Shown: positions 6,174-6,502 of the stretch, in pieces
How the letters are laid out: every line of letters starts with the position of its first letter
Position numbering within the stretch: position 1 is the stretch's first letter
NCBI GenBank assembly: GCA_945983015.1
Contig: CAMFSN010000082.1
Location: 1-6,502 of the forward strand
Direction of reading: 5' to 3'
Length of the DNA: 6,502 nt
Source of the DNA: an uncultured Bacteroidales bacterium
GTDB taxonomy: Bacteria; Bacteroidota; Bacteroidia; Bacteroidales; UBA932
The notes under the pieces: generated by a model
The model's database searches: none
What the model saw: only the letters and a program-made list of their open reading frames with translations
What the model was told of the DNA's origin: nothing
Made by a program: the position numbers and the translations under genes

Positions 6174-6502
6174 ATGAATCAGAAGACGTTAAAAAGATGC
6201 TATAGTTTTGAAGGGAAAGGTCTTCATTCAGGCAAGTATTCACATATGAGGGTTTGTCCGGCTCCGGAGAATACGGGTATCCGTTTTCATCGGGTGGATT
6301 TGGGGGAGGACGCCTTTGTGGATGCTGTGGCTGAGAATGTGTCCCTGACATCTAGAAGCACTACTATAAATAAGGGAAAAGTGTCTGTCAGTACCATCGA
6401 ACACTTGCTTTCCGCGCTTACCGGACTGGGAGTGGACAATGCTCTGGTGGAAATAGATAATGTGGAGGTGCCTATTCTGGATGGAAGTGCCCTGTATTAT
6501 GT
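6174..6502 (+). CDS. lpxC: UDP-3-O-acyl-N-acetylglucosamine deacetylase (5' part, cut by window edge)
   Basis: The first 109 codons are present and the frame stays open to the edge. LpxC is a zinc hydrolase that removes the acetyl group from UDP-3-O-acyl-GlcNAc, the committed step of lipid A synthesis, just before LpxD acts. Diagnostic segments are MNQKTLKRCYSFEGKGLHSG (residues 1-20), CPAPENTGIRFHRVDL (28-43), STIEHLLSALTGLGVDNALV (73-92) and VPILDGSALYY. Glu76-His77 match E. coli Glu78-His79, where the His is a zinc ligand. The other two zinc ligands lie beyond the window. In Bacteroidetes LpxC is commonly fused to FabZ (3-hydroxyacyl-ACP dehydratase); that cannot be seen here. AAGAGG directly abuts the ATG, too close for a normal Shine-Dalgarno. 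The ATG is 49 bp after the lpxD stop and has its own -7 box. Confidence 0.96.
   Translation, partial: MNQKTLKRCYSFEGKGLHSGKYSHMRVCPAPENTGIRFHRVDLGEDAFVDAVAENVSLTSRSTTINKGKVSVSTIEHLLSALTGLGVDNALVEIDNVEVPILDGSALYY

Overview
The window looks like chromosomal DNA of a member of the Bacteroidota, most likely the order Bacteroidales. The reasons are an archaeal/eukaryotic-type prolyl-tRNA synthetase, a DUF3078 outer-membrane protein, a FadL/OmpP1-like barrel of the type common in Bacteroidales, Bacteroidetes-style LpxD and LpxC sequences, and promoter -7 boxes of the form TAnnTTTG. Genus cannot be fixed from the sequence. Coding density is high: the longest non-coding stretch is 97 bp, so no region of 300 bp lacks a gene.

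Layout: two divergent gene groups face away from a 97-bp intergenic region (2562-2658). On the minus strand, read leftwards, are proS (1083-2561), a secreted DUF3078 protein (55-1077) and the first 16 codons of a PP-loop ATPase, probably tilS (1-50, cut by the window edge). The gaps are 5 and 4 bp, so this is almost certainly one transcription unit, and it joins two tRNA-function genes around an envelope protein. On the plus strand are a small, very low-complexity putative lipoprotein (2659-3438), a FadL/OmpP1-like outer-membrane barrel (3465-5132), lpxD (5138-6124) and the start of lpxC (6174 to beyond the edge). The first three are separated by 26 and 5 bp. lpxC follows after 49 bp and carries its own promoter signal.

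Functionally the plus-strand group is about the outer membrane: lpxD and lpxC are early steps of lipid A synthesis, the barrel is probably an outer-membrane channel for hydrophobic compounds, and the lipoprotein is probably anchored in an envelope membrane. The least explained item is that lipoprotein. It has five consecutive Tyr-Trp-(Asn/Asp)-(Ser/Pro)-Trp-like units, then a His/Tyr/Pro segment, then a long Ser/Arg/Gly tail with repeated Val-Arg-Arg modules. No system such as CRISPR, a toxin-antitoxin pair, a phage or a mobile element was seen. Apart from the lipoprotein and its genomic association, the region reads as ordinary core genome.
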